Shown piece by piece: positions 35,655 to 44,020 of a stretch of DNA of 64,000 nucleotides. The notes beneath the pieces are model-generated. The model ran no database searches, was not told where the DNA came from, and was given only the letters and a program-made list of their open reading frames with translations. This stretch comes from Rhizorhabdus sp. (GTDB lineage: Bacteria; Pseudomonadota; Alphaproteobacteria; Sphingomonadales; Sphingomonadaceae): the NCBI RefSeq assembly GCF_018006725.1, contig NZ_JAGMXV010000002.1:1-64000 (forward strand), read 5' to 3'. The position numbers and the translations under genes were made by a program. Position 1 is the stretch's first letter, and the number at the start of each line of letters is the position of its first letter.

Positions 35655-35816
35655 TCAGGAGGTTGGCGCGAATATCGACGAGCCGTCGTTGCGGGACGAG
35701 GTGCTGCCGCTGCGGGTAATTTCATCGACATGCTCGACTTTCAGCACAGGCGGGTGCCACGGCCGCAGAGGAGCCTGATTGTCGCGCTCGGGCATCCGTC
35801 CAACAGTGTCAGTCAT
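35655..35816 (-). CDS. Lasso peptide precursor
   Basis: A 53-residue peptide from ATG 35816, which has AGGAAAGG nine bases upstream. The leader of 35 residues contains W20-HP-P23-V-L25, matching the YxxPxL motif bound by B1 proteins, and ends in Thr34-Arg35, with the conserved Thr at position -2. The predicted core is SGSTSSRNDGSSIFAPTS: Ser1 could be joined to Asp9, giving a nine-residue ring and a nine-residue tail ending in Ser18, the target site for an HprK-like kinase. The Ser1 N-terminus is uncommon but allowed. The neighbouring cyclase, B1 and kinase support the call. Confidence 0.82.
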   Translation of the reverse strand: MTDTVGRMPERDNQAPLRPWHPPVLKVEHVDEITRSGSTSSRNDGSSIFAPTS

Positions 35817-35852
35817 CGGTATCTGCCTTTCCTGCAACCCTATTCCTGAAGG

Positions 35853-35881
35853 TGCATAGGTAGCGACCCAATGCCTGTCAA
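35853..35881 (-). promoter_or_regulatory. Putative sigma-70 promoter of the lasso precursor
   Basis: On the minus strand a perfect -35 TTGACA (35881-35876) is followed 17 bases later by the weak -10 TATGCA (35858-35853). Transcription would begin near 35846, giving a leader of about 30 bases before the precursor ATG at 35816. It lies just past the ung stop (35924). Confidence 0.55.
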
Positions 35882-35923
35882 CGAACGCTACGCAGGCCTG
35901 CGGCCCGCATCACGCCTTCTTCC

Positions 35924-36622
35924 TCACCCCACCGCCGGTAGCGACCAATCGATCGGCTCCATCCCATGCGCCTCCAGAAAGGCATTGGCCTTCGAGAAAT
36001 GCCGGCATCCGAAGAAGCCGTTATAGGCCGATAGCGGCGAGGGGTGCGGCGCCTTCAGCACGAGATGGCGGCCGCCCTTGTCGGTGCTGTCGACGAAGGC
36101 CGCCTTCTTCTGCGCATAGCTGCCCCACAGCAGAAAGACGACCGGATCGGTCTTCGCGTTGACCAGCCGGATCACCGCGTCGGTGAACTTCTCCCAGCCG
36201 CGGTCGCGGTGGGAGGCGGCCTGGGCCATTTCCACGGTCAGCACCGAATTGAGCAGCAGCACGCCCTGTTCGGCCCAATGTTCGAGGAAGCCGTGCGCCG
36301 GCCGTTCCAGCCCCAGGTCGCTATGCAGTTCTTTGTAGATGTTGACGAGGCTGGGCGGCGGCGGAACGCCCGGGCGCACGCTGAAGCACAGGCCATGCGC
36401 CTGGCCGGGGCCGTGATAGGGGTCCTGCCCCAGAATCACGACCCGTACCTTGTCGAGCGGGGTGAGATCGAGCGCCCGGAACCATTCGCTCGCCGCCGGG
36501 AAAATGCGACGGCCCTGGCCGCGCTGCTCGACCAGAAACTGGCGCAGCGCCGCCATATAGGGGGCCTCGAATTCGGGGGCGAGCGGTCCCTTCCAGCTCT
36601 CGTGCAGCTTGATGTCGGCCAT
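35924..36622 (-). CDS. ung: Uracil-DNA glycosylase, family 1
   Basis: Removes uracil from DNA, starting base-excision repair. The 232 residues carry the water-activating motif [18 protein letters not shown], then [23 protein letters not shown] and the DNA-intercalation loop HPSPLSAY. Length and motifs are those of standard family 1 enzymes. It is not adjacent to other repair genes and is followed by the lasso promoter. Confidence 0.97.
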   Translation of the reverse strand: MADIKLHESWKGPLAPEFEAPYMAALRQFLVEQRGQGRRIFPAASEWFRALDLTPLDKVRVVILGQDPYHGPGQAHGLCFSVRPGVPPPPSLVNIYKELHSDLGLERPAHGFLEHWAEQGVLLLNSVLTVEMAQAASHRDRGWEKFTDAVIRLVNAKTDPVVFLLWGSYAQKKAAFVDSTDKGGRHLVLKAPHPSPLSAYNGFFGCRHFSKANAFLEAHGMEPIDWSLPAVG

Positions 36623-36700
36623 GGCCGCTGTGTGGCGCAGCTTGAGCGGAGGAACAAGAGCGGCGGGAGGCTGAGCGCGGGCCGGGCCGCGCGGGCGCGA

Positions 36701-39154
36701 TCAGACCAGCAGGCGCTCGATCGCCTGGGCGAGCGCGACATAGAGCTTGCCCATGTCGGACGACAGCATCGTCACCGCCAGCGCCCCGCCGTCGCGGCTG
36801 GCGAGAACGCGGCGCAGCAGCGCCTCGAAATCGTGGATGTAGCGATTCACATGGCCGCGGAAATCGACGTCGGCATCATAGAGCGCCGCGATCCGCCGCG
36901 CCTCCTCGGTCCGCAGCAGGCGGACGGCGGCGCGGGTGAACGCGCCGTGGTCGCCATGGAGATAGGCCTTCCATGCGCCGTCGGGCACGTCGTGCGACAG
37001 CAGCTTGGTGACGTCGATCGCGGCCGAGTTCAGATGCTCGACGAGCACGGCGACCTCGCGGCTGATCGCTTCCTGGTCGGTCCTTTCCTGGCTCGCGCCC
37101 GCCTCGGCGACGCGCTTCTCCATCGTTGCGGCCGCCTCGGTGATCGACAGCATCTGCTGCATCAGTCGCTCGCTCGCCTGATTGGCGGCCGCGACCGCCG
37201 CCTCGGCGGTGTCGGAGATCAGGTGGATGCGCTGGGTGATCTGATCGCCGAAGGTGCGCTCGATCGCCTCGGCGCCGCTGCGCGCGAGCGTCTCGCTGGC
37301 ATCGGGGATGATCGATTCGAGCGCCTCGCGCGCGCCGCGCGCCGCTTCGCTCGCGGTTTCGCGTACCTTGAGGATGGCATCGACCAGCTTGCTGCCCGAC
37401 AGCTCGGACAGAGCGCGCATATTGCCCTCGCTCTCGGCGATCAGGCGGGCGAGTTCGTTCGAATGGTCGCGGAGCGCCTCGAGCCGGGCATTGGCCTCTT
37501 CGGCGAAGGCGTCGGACAGTTCGCGCTGGCGTTCGAGCAGGGCGTCACCATCGGCGGCGATGCCGGCCATGCGGCGGGCGGCGAGATCGCCCAACCCCGC
37601 AATCGCCTCGCGCTGGCGGTCGATCAGCAGGTCCGCCGAGCCGAGCCGGTCGGTCGCGCGCTCGACGGTCTGGGTCAGCTGTTCGGCCTGCGCCGTGATC
37701 GCGCGCATCACGCCGTCCCCGCGCGCGGCCTCCGCCTCGACCCGGTGCATCACCTGGGGCAGGTCGCGCTCGACATTGGCGATGATCGAATCGAACGCGA
37801 TACGCAGCGCATTGGCGCGGTCAGTCAGCGTGCGCGCGCCGGCCATGCTGTTGGTCACCGCCTGGCCGAGATTGTCGACATGGTCGCTGAGGGTCACGAC
37901 CAGTTCGGCGAGGTCGGCGGTCTGTTCGGTGCTGGTGGCACCCAGCGCCTCGAACCGGCTTTCGATCGCCGACAGCGCATGTTCGAGATTGGCGACCAGC
38001 CGGCGCGCATCCTCGTCCTGGCGAGTCAGCTGGCGCGACAGGTCGGCCGCCATGGCACCCATTTCGGTCAGGCGTTGCGCGATCGAGGCGGCGGCGGCGG
38101 TACCGGCCTCGTCCAGCGCAGCGCGGCCATGGTCGATCATCGCCGCCATCGCCTCGCGCTGGGCATCGATGCCCGATCCGACCTGGTCGATCGCATGGAC
38201 CGCCTTGTCGAGCGTGCCGTCGATCGTCTGGCCAAGCGAGGCCGCCGCCTCCTCGATCGTACGGGTGGTGCGCTCGGCGCGGGTTTCGATTCGGCCGATC
38301 TGGGTCGCGAGACGGCCCGAGGCGGCGCCGATCATCTCGTCCGCCTCATGGCTGCGCGCGACGATCGCCGACAGCGCCTCCGACAGGCCATCGGCGTGAT
38401 CCTTGGCAGTGCCGCCGATCGACCCGATCAGTTCGGCCACTTCCTTCACCATGTCGAGCGAGCGCGGCAGGTCCTGCATCAGCCCGCTCATGTCCGAGCG
38501 GGCACCGCCGGCCGCGTTCTGCAGCAACTCGGTCTGGCGCGCGAGGAGGTCGGTCTCGTCGCGCATGTCCATGCTAATCTGCTGGAGCTTTTCGGCCGCA
38601 CGGTTGCCTTCGTCGAGCAGCGCATTGGTGTGACCGGCAAGATCGGTGCGGCGGTTGTCGAGCACGGCGGTGATCCGGCCCACAGCCTCTTCCAGCCGAC
38701 GCGCCTCGACCCGCAGCGACAGCGCGGTATCACCGAAGCGCTTCGCCTCGCGCAGCGAGCCACGCTGGAGCAGGATGTACAGAATGCCGAGCAAGGCAAG
38801 CGGGCCGCTGAGCAGCGCTACGCCATTGGCGATTGCGGCGAGGTCGCCCGAAGTGGGCGCGGCGCCGCCGATCCATAGCGCGACCCAGCCGGTCGCGAGC
38901 GCGCCGAACAGCACCCCGATGGCGATGTCGGCACCGCGACGACGCGGCATATAGGAAACCGGATCGAGATGCGCCGGCGCATCCTCGCGAGCGCCCTCAC
39001 CAAGGATCAGCTCGCTGCTGTCGGCCGGGATTTCGGAGGTCGTGGGGCTGTCCGCATCGTCCCCGTTCGGCAGCGTCGCGGCGGAACGAACGGCCTCGGC
39101 CTCGGCCGCGTTGGCGGCGCGCCAGCGATCCAGCGGATGCGGTGCCTTCCCCAT
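36701..39154 (-). CDS. Large membrane-anchored coiled-coil protein
   Basis: A protein of about 817 residues. It has two adjacent transmembrane helices (IAIGVLFGALATGWVALWIG and VALLSGPLALLGILYILL, roughly residues 70-130) followed by over 600 residues of Ala/Glu/Arg-rich coiled coil and a folded C-terminal part (GDHGAFTRAAVRLLRTEEARRIAALYDADVDFRGHVNRYIHDFEALLRR). The pattern looks like a chemoreceptor or apolipoprotein-like scaffold but lacks the conserved MCP hairpin tip. ATG 39154 is preferred because AGGGG lies nine bases upstream. Function unknown; the opposite-strand neighbour is an HPt-like protein. Confidence 0.75.
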   Translation of the reverse strand: MGKAPHPLDRWRAANAAEAEAVRSAATLPNGDDADSPTTSEIPADSSELILGEGAREDAPAHLDPVSYMPRRRGADIAIGVLFGALATGWVALWIGGAAPTSGDLAAIANGVALLSGPLALLGILYILLQRGSLREAKRFGDTALSLRVEARRLEEAVGRITAVLDNRRTDLAGHTNALLDEGNRAAEKLQQISMDMRDETDLLARQTELLQNAAGGARSDMSGLMQDLPRSLDMVKEVAELIGSIGGTAKDHADGLSEALSAIVARSHEADEMIGAASGRLATQIGRIETRAERTTRTIEEAAASLGQTIDGTLDKAVHAIDQVGSGIDAQREAMAAMIDHGRAALDEAGTAAAASIAQRLTEMGAMAADLSRQLTRQDEDARRLVANLEHALSAIESRFEALGATSTEQTADLAELVVTLSDHVDNLGQAVTNSMAGARTLTDRANALRIAFDSIIANVERDLPQVMHRVEAEAARGDGVMRAITAQAEQLTQTVERATDRLGSADLLIDRQREAIAGLGDLAARRMAGIAADGDALLERQRELSDAFAEEANARLEALRDHSNELARLIAESEGNMRALSELSGSKLVDAILKVRETASEAARGAREALESIIPDASETLARSGAEAIERTFGDQITQRIHLISDTAEAAVAAANQASERLMQQMLSITEAAATMEKRVAEAGASQERTDQEAISREVAVLVEHLNSAAIDVTKLLSHDVPDGAWKAYLHGDHGAFTRAAVRLLRTEEARRIAALYDADVDFRGHVNRYIHDFEALLRRVLASRDGGALAVTMLSSDMGKLYVALAQAIERLLV

Positions 39155-39236
39155 GGGCTCAACCCCTACAGGAATCGCGAGTCGCGGCATAGCCCGCAGT
39201 AACGAAATCTTTACGCCTGCGGGCGCTGATGGCGGG

Positions 39237-39533
39237 ATGACCATCGATCCCGGAACGCTCGACCGCCTTCTCGCAGACGCCGTCGGCCCCGACAGCGCGG
39301 TTGCGGCCGATCTGCGGGCGCTGTTCCTCGCCTCGGCCACCCAGCATCTCGCCGCTATGTCGCAACCCTCATCGCCTGCGTTCTGGCGCGAGGAGGCGCT
39401 TCGCCTGCAGGGGCTTGCCGCGAGCTTCGGTCTGGTCGAACTGGCGGATCAGGCCGCCGAAGCAGCGGCCTCCGCCCCCGACACGGCTATGCTCGACCGG
39501 CTCGCCTGCAGCCTGGCAGACTGCCGCCGCTGA
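39237..39533 (+). CDS. HPt-like protein lacking the phosphorylatable His
   Basis: A 98-residue helical protein beginning MTIDPGTLDRLLADAVGPDS. The segment FWREEALRLQGLAASFGLVELADQAAEAA aligns by eye with the HPt signature RxxHxLKGxSxxxGxxxL, but the His position is Ala and the following Lys is Gln. It probably cannot accept phosphate and may be a binding-only domain. Divergent from the coiled-coil gene (83 bases apart), with a weak GGCGGG as ribosome-binding site. The family call is tentative. Confidence 0.55.
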   Translation: MTIDPGTLDRLLADAVGPDSAVAADLRALFLASATQHLAAMSQPSSPAFWREEALRLQGLAASFGLVELADQAAEAAASAPDTAMLDRLACSLADCRR

Positions 39534-39675
39534 GGCACCGCTCGGCGGTTGCCCAACCAGCCGCCGTCTTGCCGTCTCGACCCGGCCCGAAAGGGGACGG
39601 GCGGGGCCATGATCGGCTTTGCAGAATCCTCCTTTTCCCCCTATTGCGACCGGCTTGCCGAGGGGGACGTGTCCA

Positions 39676-40911
39676 TTGCCGCTCGCCGCGCTGATTGCCG
39701 CGCAGGATCAGGTCGACCGGGGTGACGGGCTGCGCGCGGTCCTGCCGCTGGCCGGTCGCACGCTGATCGAACATCAGGCCGGGCTGGCCCGCCGGGCCGG
39801 CGCCGCGCATGTCGTGGTGCTGGTCGAGCGCGTACCCGCCGCACTCGCACAGGCGATCGACCGTCTGCGGCGCGACGGTCTGCGGATCGAGATAGCCCGC
39901 ACCGTCGGCGATGCCGTCGACCGATTCCATCCCGACGAACGCGTGCTGCTGATCGCCGATGGCGTGGTCGCGGCGCAGGCGGCGGTCGACGCGCTGGTCG
40001 ATACGCCTGGCCCCGCTTTGCTCGCGCTGCCGGACATGCCAGACCATGAGGCGTTCGAACGGATCGATGCCGAGGACCGCTGGGGCGGCTATGCCGTGAT
40101 GGACAAGGCGATGCTCGTCGCCACCGCCAACATGCTGGGGGACTGGGATTTCAGCTCCACCCTGTTGCGCCGGCTGGTGCAGGGCGATGCCCTGCGCGTG
40201 CCGGCATTGGCGCCCGACGGCCCGGCGGCGGAGGGGGGCGCGGCGCTACCGCCGCCGGTGATCGCGACCGGGCCGGCCGCGACCGCTGCGGTCGAGCGGC
40301 TGATGCTCAGCCGCGCCGAGCGCGACGAGGGCAACTGGGCCGAACGCCATCTCCACCGGTTGATCGCGGCCCCGCTGCTGCCGCAGGCGATGGTCCGGCG
40401 GATCGACGAGCGGCAGGTCGCCTGGGGATCGGTCGCGGTTGCCTGGCTCGCGCTATTGCTGGCGGGGTTCGGCTATTTCTGGGGGGCCGCGCTGCTGCTG
40501 CCGATCGCCGCTGCGGGAGGGGCGCTGGCCCGGCGCATGGGGCTGGTGTGGAGCGACGCCCCCGCCGAATTCCTCCCCGGCGCGGCACGGATGCTGGCGA
40601 GTGCCGCGGTGCTAGGTCTGCTCGCGCGGCACGAGGCGGCGACCGGGGGCTGGGGCTGGTGGACAATTGCACTGCTGGTGCCCGCGTCGCTCGGCGGAAT
40701 GGCAGCCCTCCGCCCGGTGGCCCGAGCGCTGCGGGCGCCGCCGACGCCGCTCTGGACCGCCAGCGAAGATGCGCTACTGTGGCTGGCACCGGCCCTGGCG
40801 GTGCTGGGCGGGTGGCGCTGGGCGATCGCGGCGCTCGCGGCCTATGCCATGGCCTCTTTCCTCGAACGCTTCCGGGCGGTGTGGAAGAGCGCCAGTGCTT
40901 GCGAGGATTGA
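39676..40911 (+). CDS. Predicted nucleotidyltransferase-like membrane protein
   Basis: From TTG 39676 (GAGGGGGA eight bases upstream) the protein has about 411 residues. The N-terminal half looks like a Rossmann-type NTP-transferase domain (LPLAGRTLIEHQAGLARRAGAAHVVVLVERVP, then ERVLLIADGVVAA). The C-terminal half has about six transmembrane helices starting AERHLHRLIAAPLLPQAMVRRIDERQVAWGSVAVAWLALLLAGFGYF. This resembles nucleotidyltransferase-CDP-alcohol phosphotransferase fusions, but the DG-x2-AR catalytic motif appears only as a degenerate GGALARR. Assignment is low-confidence. Confidence 0.5.
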   Translation: MPLAALIAAQDQVDRGDGLRAVLPLAGRTLIEHQAGLARRAGAAHVVVLVERVPAALAQAIDRLRRDGLRIEIARTVGDAVDRFHPDERVLLIADGVVAAQAAVDALVDTPGPALLALPDMPDHEAFERIDAEDRWGGYAVMDKAMLVATANMLGDWDFSSTLLRRLVQGDALRVPALAPDGPAAEGGAALPPPVIATGPAATAAVERLMLSRAERDEGNWAERHLHRLIAAPLLPQAMVRRIDERQVAWGSVAVAWLALLLAGFGYFWGAALLLPIAAAGGALARRMGLVWSDAPAEFLPGAARMLASAAVLGLLARHEAATGGWGWWTIALLVPASLGGMAALRPVARALRAPPTPLWTASEDALLWLAPALAVLGGWRWAIAALAAYAMASFLERFRAVWKSASACED

Positions 40912-40915
40912 TCGT

Positions 40916-40930
40916 TTAGCTTCGATTTAA
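40916..40930 (+). promoter_or_regulatory. CtrA-like site upstream of the DUF2336 gene
   Basis: TTAG-N7-TTAA followed by C, seven of eight bases of the CtrA full-site core TTAA-N7-TTAA. It lies 24 bases upstream of the DUF2336 start. CtrA control of motility and signalling genes is widespread in alphaproteobacteria; the site is a prediction. A second copy precedes the chemoreceptor gene. Confidence 0.4.
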
Positions 40931-40953
40931 CGACATTTCGATACGAACGACGC

Positions 40954-42159
40954 ATGATGGGGTTGGAAGACGAGTGGCGGCCGGAAGGGCAGTCCGCGGC
41001 GACGCGGTGGCTGCATGACGCCGCACGCGCGCTCGACAGCGTCGAAAGCCGCGTCGGCCGCGCCGCCAGCGACCTGTTCCACGACAGCGCCGTGACCCTG
41101 TCCGACCAGCACCGCGCGCAGATAGCGCAGTTGATCCGCGCGCTGATCGGCGCGATCGAGGACGAACTGCGCGTCCGCCTGATCGGCGCGCTGGAGAGCA
41201 GCTATCCCCTTAATGATACTGACTTTTCATCTGCATCGGACGCAACTGTCGCACACCGCCTGCATGACGCTCCCATAGCTCCGCCGCAGGCCGCGACCGA
41301 TGCCGCGCTGATCGCGCAGCTCGGTTCCGCCACCACCCCGATCGCGCTTCCGCTGCTAGAGCCGACCCCGCTGCTGCGCGAGCCCGATCTCGTCGCCGCG
41401 ATGCTCCGCCGGGTCGACGAACATCGCCTGGCGCTCATGCTGGGGCGCGGCTCGCCCTATCATGTCGCCGACCTCGCCCAGCGGCTGCTCGACAAGGGCG
41501 ATACCGCGCTGGCGGAGGCGACGATGGCACTGCTGATCGCCGAGAGCCGCCGCTATGATGCGTTCGGCGATCCCGCGCTCGCCCGCACCGATTTGCAGCC
41601 CGGCCCGCACCGCAAGCTGCTCTGGGCGGTGGCGGCGGCCCTGCGCCATTATCTGGTCGACCGGCAAGGCATGGCCGAGGCCCGCGCCGACCTGCTGATG
41701 GCAGGCGCCGTGCGCGGACTGCTCGCCGAACATGACGACAGCGACACGCTGGAGGCGCGCGCCGACATTCTGGCGAAACTGCTTTCCGATCGCGACATGA
41801 TCGATGACCAACTGCTCGTCGATGCGCTGGAGGAAGGATGGCTGGCGCTGTTCACCGCCGCGATCGCCCAGCGCGCGGGGATGGATTCGACCGGTGTCTG
41901 GTCGATGGTGACGGATCCGCACGGGCTGATGCTCGGCACCATCCTGCGCGCGATCGAGTGCGACCGGGCGGCGGCGGTGACGATGCTCTACCGGATCGGA
42001 TCGGCCGAAGGCGCGGCCGAGGACGAGATCGTCGCCCGCGCCGAGGCGTTCGACCGGATGAGCCAGCGGCAGGCTGCCGAGGCGGTGCTGATCTGGCGGC
42101 TCGATCCCAATTATCGCCGCGCGGTGATCGAGATCGGCGAAGGCGGCCGGCGGCGATGA
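40954..42159 (+). CDS. DUF2336 domain protein
   Basis: A 401-residue mainly helical protein of the DUF2336 type, found almost only in alphaproteobacteria. The C-terminal region (AGAVRGLLAEHDDSDTLEARADILAKLLSDRDMIDDQLLVDALEEGWLALFTAAIAQRAGM) consists of repeated helical pairs like HEAT repeats. No enzyme motif is seen. The stop overlaps the histidine kinase start (ATGA), making a two-gene unit, and a possible CtrA site precedes it. A role in regulating the kinase is a reasonable guess. Confidence 0.7.
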   Translation: MMGLEDEWRPEGQSAATRWLHDAARALDSVESRVGRAASDLFHDSAVTLSDQHRAQIAQLIRALIGAIEDELRVRLIGALESSYPLNDTDFSSASDATVAHRLHDAPIAPPQAATDAALIAQLGSATTPIALPLLEPTPLLREPDLVAAMLRRVDEHRLALMLGRGSPYHVADLAQRLLDKGDTALAEATMALLIAESRRYDAFGDPALARTDLQPGPHRKLLWAVAAALRHYLVDRQGMAEARADLLMAGAVRGLLAEHDDSDTLEARADILAKLLSDRDMIDDQLLVDALEEGWLALFTAAIAQRAGMDSTGVWSMVTDPHGLMLGTILRAIECDRAAAVTMLYRIGSAEGAAEDEIVARAEAFDRMSQRQAAEAVLIWRLDPNYRRAVIEIGEGGRRR

Positions 42160-43691
42160 ACGCTCCGCAGGGCGTCCGGCCCGTGTTCGGCAAGGTCGAC
42201 GCGCAGGGGCGTCTGGTGGAGGCCGACCCTCCTCTGCTGCGGCTGCACCAGCAGGCCGGCGGAGTAACCGGCGGGATGATCGCGCTGCCCCAGCTGGGAC
42301 AGATTGCGCGGCTGTCGCGCCGGCTGGGCATTCCGATCGCGCGACAGGTGATCGCCGCCAGCGACGAGCAGGATGTCGCCCTGTGGGTATCGGTGCGCCC
42401 CGCTGAGGACGACGACGGGGTCGTCCTCGCCATTACCGGCTGGCAGGAAAATCTCGCCTCGCAGCCAACCCCTGCGACCGAGGCCGTACGCTGGCGCGAC
42501 TTCGGCCGCGCGGCCGCCGACTGGATCGTCGAGACCGACGCCATGCTGCGCATCGCGCAGAGCCCTCCCAATCTGCCCGCGACCATCGGCGCGCCGGTAG
42601 AGACGCTGCTGTCCTTCAGCCGCGATGCAGAAGGGCTGTCCTCGATCGTGGCAGCTGCGATGCGCGCCGACCGGTTCGAGGATGGCGAGGCGCATTGCCT
42701 GCTCGGCCGCGGCGTGGCGGTGCGCGTCGCCGGCATGCCCAGCTTCGGAGCCAATGGGGGCTTTGCCGGCTATCAGTTGCTGATCAGCCGCCGCGATGCT
42801 CCGCTTCCGCCTAAGCCGGTGGCCGCCGGCGGTCACGCCAATCCGCCGCCGCTCGACGCCGCCTTCGGCACCGCACTGGGTCAGGCGATGCGCGAGCCGC
42901 TCGACCGGATCATCGCCCATGCCGACAGCATCTCCGATCGCGGCGACGGCCCGGTGCGGCGCGATTATGCCAGCTATGCCGATGATATCGCGGGAGCGGG
43001 CCGCCATCTGCTCGCGCTGGTCGAGGATCTGGTCGACCTTCAGACGATCGAACGTCCCGATTTTCGCCCCGAAGCCGAGGCCGTCGACCTGATCGATGCG
43101 TCCGCCCGCGCCGCCGGACTGCTCGCCGTGCGCGCCGATCTGGCGCAGGTGCGGGTGATAGGACCTGCCTGGCGAAGACGGCCTGCGCTCGCCCCGACAC
43201 TCGTCGCTGCAACCCTCTCGGCGGGTGCGACGCCACCGGCCATGGCGGGCGATCCCGCCGCCGCCAATCACGGCGTGTCGGGCCCGATGGCGGCGCAGTG
43301 GCGGCCCATCCCCGACCCTTCGGCATCGACCGCCATATCGCCCATCGTCGCGCACGGCGATTTCCGCCGGATCCTGCAGGTGCTGATCAACCTGCTGAGC
43401 AACGCGATCCGCCACACTCCGCCCGGCGGGACGGTGCGCATCGACTGCGCACGCGAGGGGGACATCGCCGCCGTGATCGTCGCCGACGAGGGCGAAGGCA
43501 TCGCCCCCGAGGACCAGGAGCGCGTCTTCGACCGGTTCGAGCGGCTCGGCCTGCAAGACGGTACCGGCAGCGGCCTCGGCCTCTACATCTCCCGCCGACT
43601 CGCCCGCGCCATGGGCGGCGAACTCGGCGTCGACAGCGCGCCTGGGAAAGGCGCGCGCTTCGTTCTGACGCTACCGATCAGCTCTCGCTGA
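42156..43691 (+). CDS. Histidine kinase-like protein with Gln at the phospho-acceptor site
   Basis: A 511-residue cytosolic sensor kinase-like protein. The ATP-binding domain appears intact: N box NLLSNAIRHTPPGG, G1 DEGEGI, F box FDRFERLG, G2 GTGSGLGLYISRR. The upstream DHp helix reads FGTALGQAMREPLDRII (from Phe237); compared with the usual SHELRTPL it has Gln243 in place of His. So it probably cannot autophosphorylate in the standard way, as in DivL-type kinases where the His is Tyr. The N-terminal part may be PAS-like. Translationally coupled to DUF2336. Confidence 0.8.
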   Translation: MNAPQGVRPVFGKVDAQGRLVEADPPLLRLHQQAGGVTGGMIALPQLGQIARLSRRLGIPIARQVIAASDEQDVALWVSVRPAEDDDGVVLAITGWQENLASQPTPATEAVRWRDFGRAAADWIVETDAMLRIAQSPPNLPATIGAPVETLLSFSRDAEGLSSIVAAAMRADRFEDGEAHCLLGRGVAVRVAGMPSFGANGGFAGYQLLISRRDAPLPPKPVAAGGHANPPPLDAAFGTALGQAMREPLDRIIAHADSISDRGDGPVRRDYASYADDIAGAGRHLLALVEDLVDLQTIERPDFRPEAEAVDLIDASARAAGLLAVRADLAQVRVIGPAWRRRPALAPTLVAATLSAGATPPAMAGDPAAANHGVSGPMAAQWRPIPDPSASTAISPIVAHGDFRRILQVLINLLSNAIRHTPPGGTVRIDCAREGDIAAVIVADEGEGIAPEDQERVFDRFERLGLQDGTGSGLGLYISRRLARAMGGELGVDSAPGKGARFVLTLPISSR

Positions 43692-43932
43692 GTTCCACGA
43701 CCTCGAACTGAAAAGACCGCCAGCCTCTGGCCTTCGCGGCCTCAGCTGCCGCCTCCTTCTTGCCTCCCGCCTCCTTGGCCGACTTGCTGTGGCCCCAGAA
43801 AACCTCGGTCTTTCCGTTTTCCAGAATGGCGACGATGCGCCAGAAATGGGTAAAGGGCGCGGCGGTCGGGCCGATCGTCTTCACATAGCCATCGGCCATG
43901 GTCGCGGTCAGGATGCGCTTCTTTCTCGCCAT
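43678..43932 (-). CDS. Small basic protein of unknown function
   Basis: An 84-residue protein starting MARKKRILTATMADGYVKTIGPTAAPFTHFWRIVAILENGKTEVFWGHSKSAKEAGGKKEAAAEAAKARGW. A beta-rich first half is followed by a Lys/Ala-rich helix. An upstream ATG at 43953 would add seven residues; neither start has a strong ribosome-binding site. Its 3' end overlaps the kinase gene by 14 bases, tail to tail. Family not recognised. Confidence 0.6.
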   Translation of the reverse strand: MARKKRILTATMADGYVKTIGPTAAPFTHFWRIVAILENGKTEVFWGHSKSAKEAGGKKEAAAEAAKARGWRSFQFEVVELSES

Positions 43933-44020
43933 CGGCCGCTGATAATGGCCCATCCACAGATCGTCACGGCATTATACAGCGTACGCCGAGCTCGGCTGCA
44001 TCCACAGGAGTGTCGCACTG

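Noticed and set aside
35655..35837. Longer precursor start (TTG 35837, 60 residues)
   Set aside because: That start overlaps the Shine-Dalgarno AGGAAAGG of the ATG at 35816 and has none of its own.
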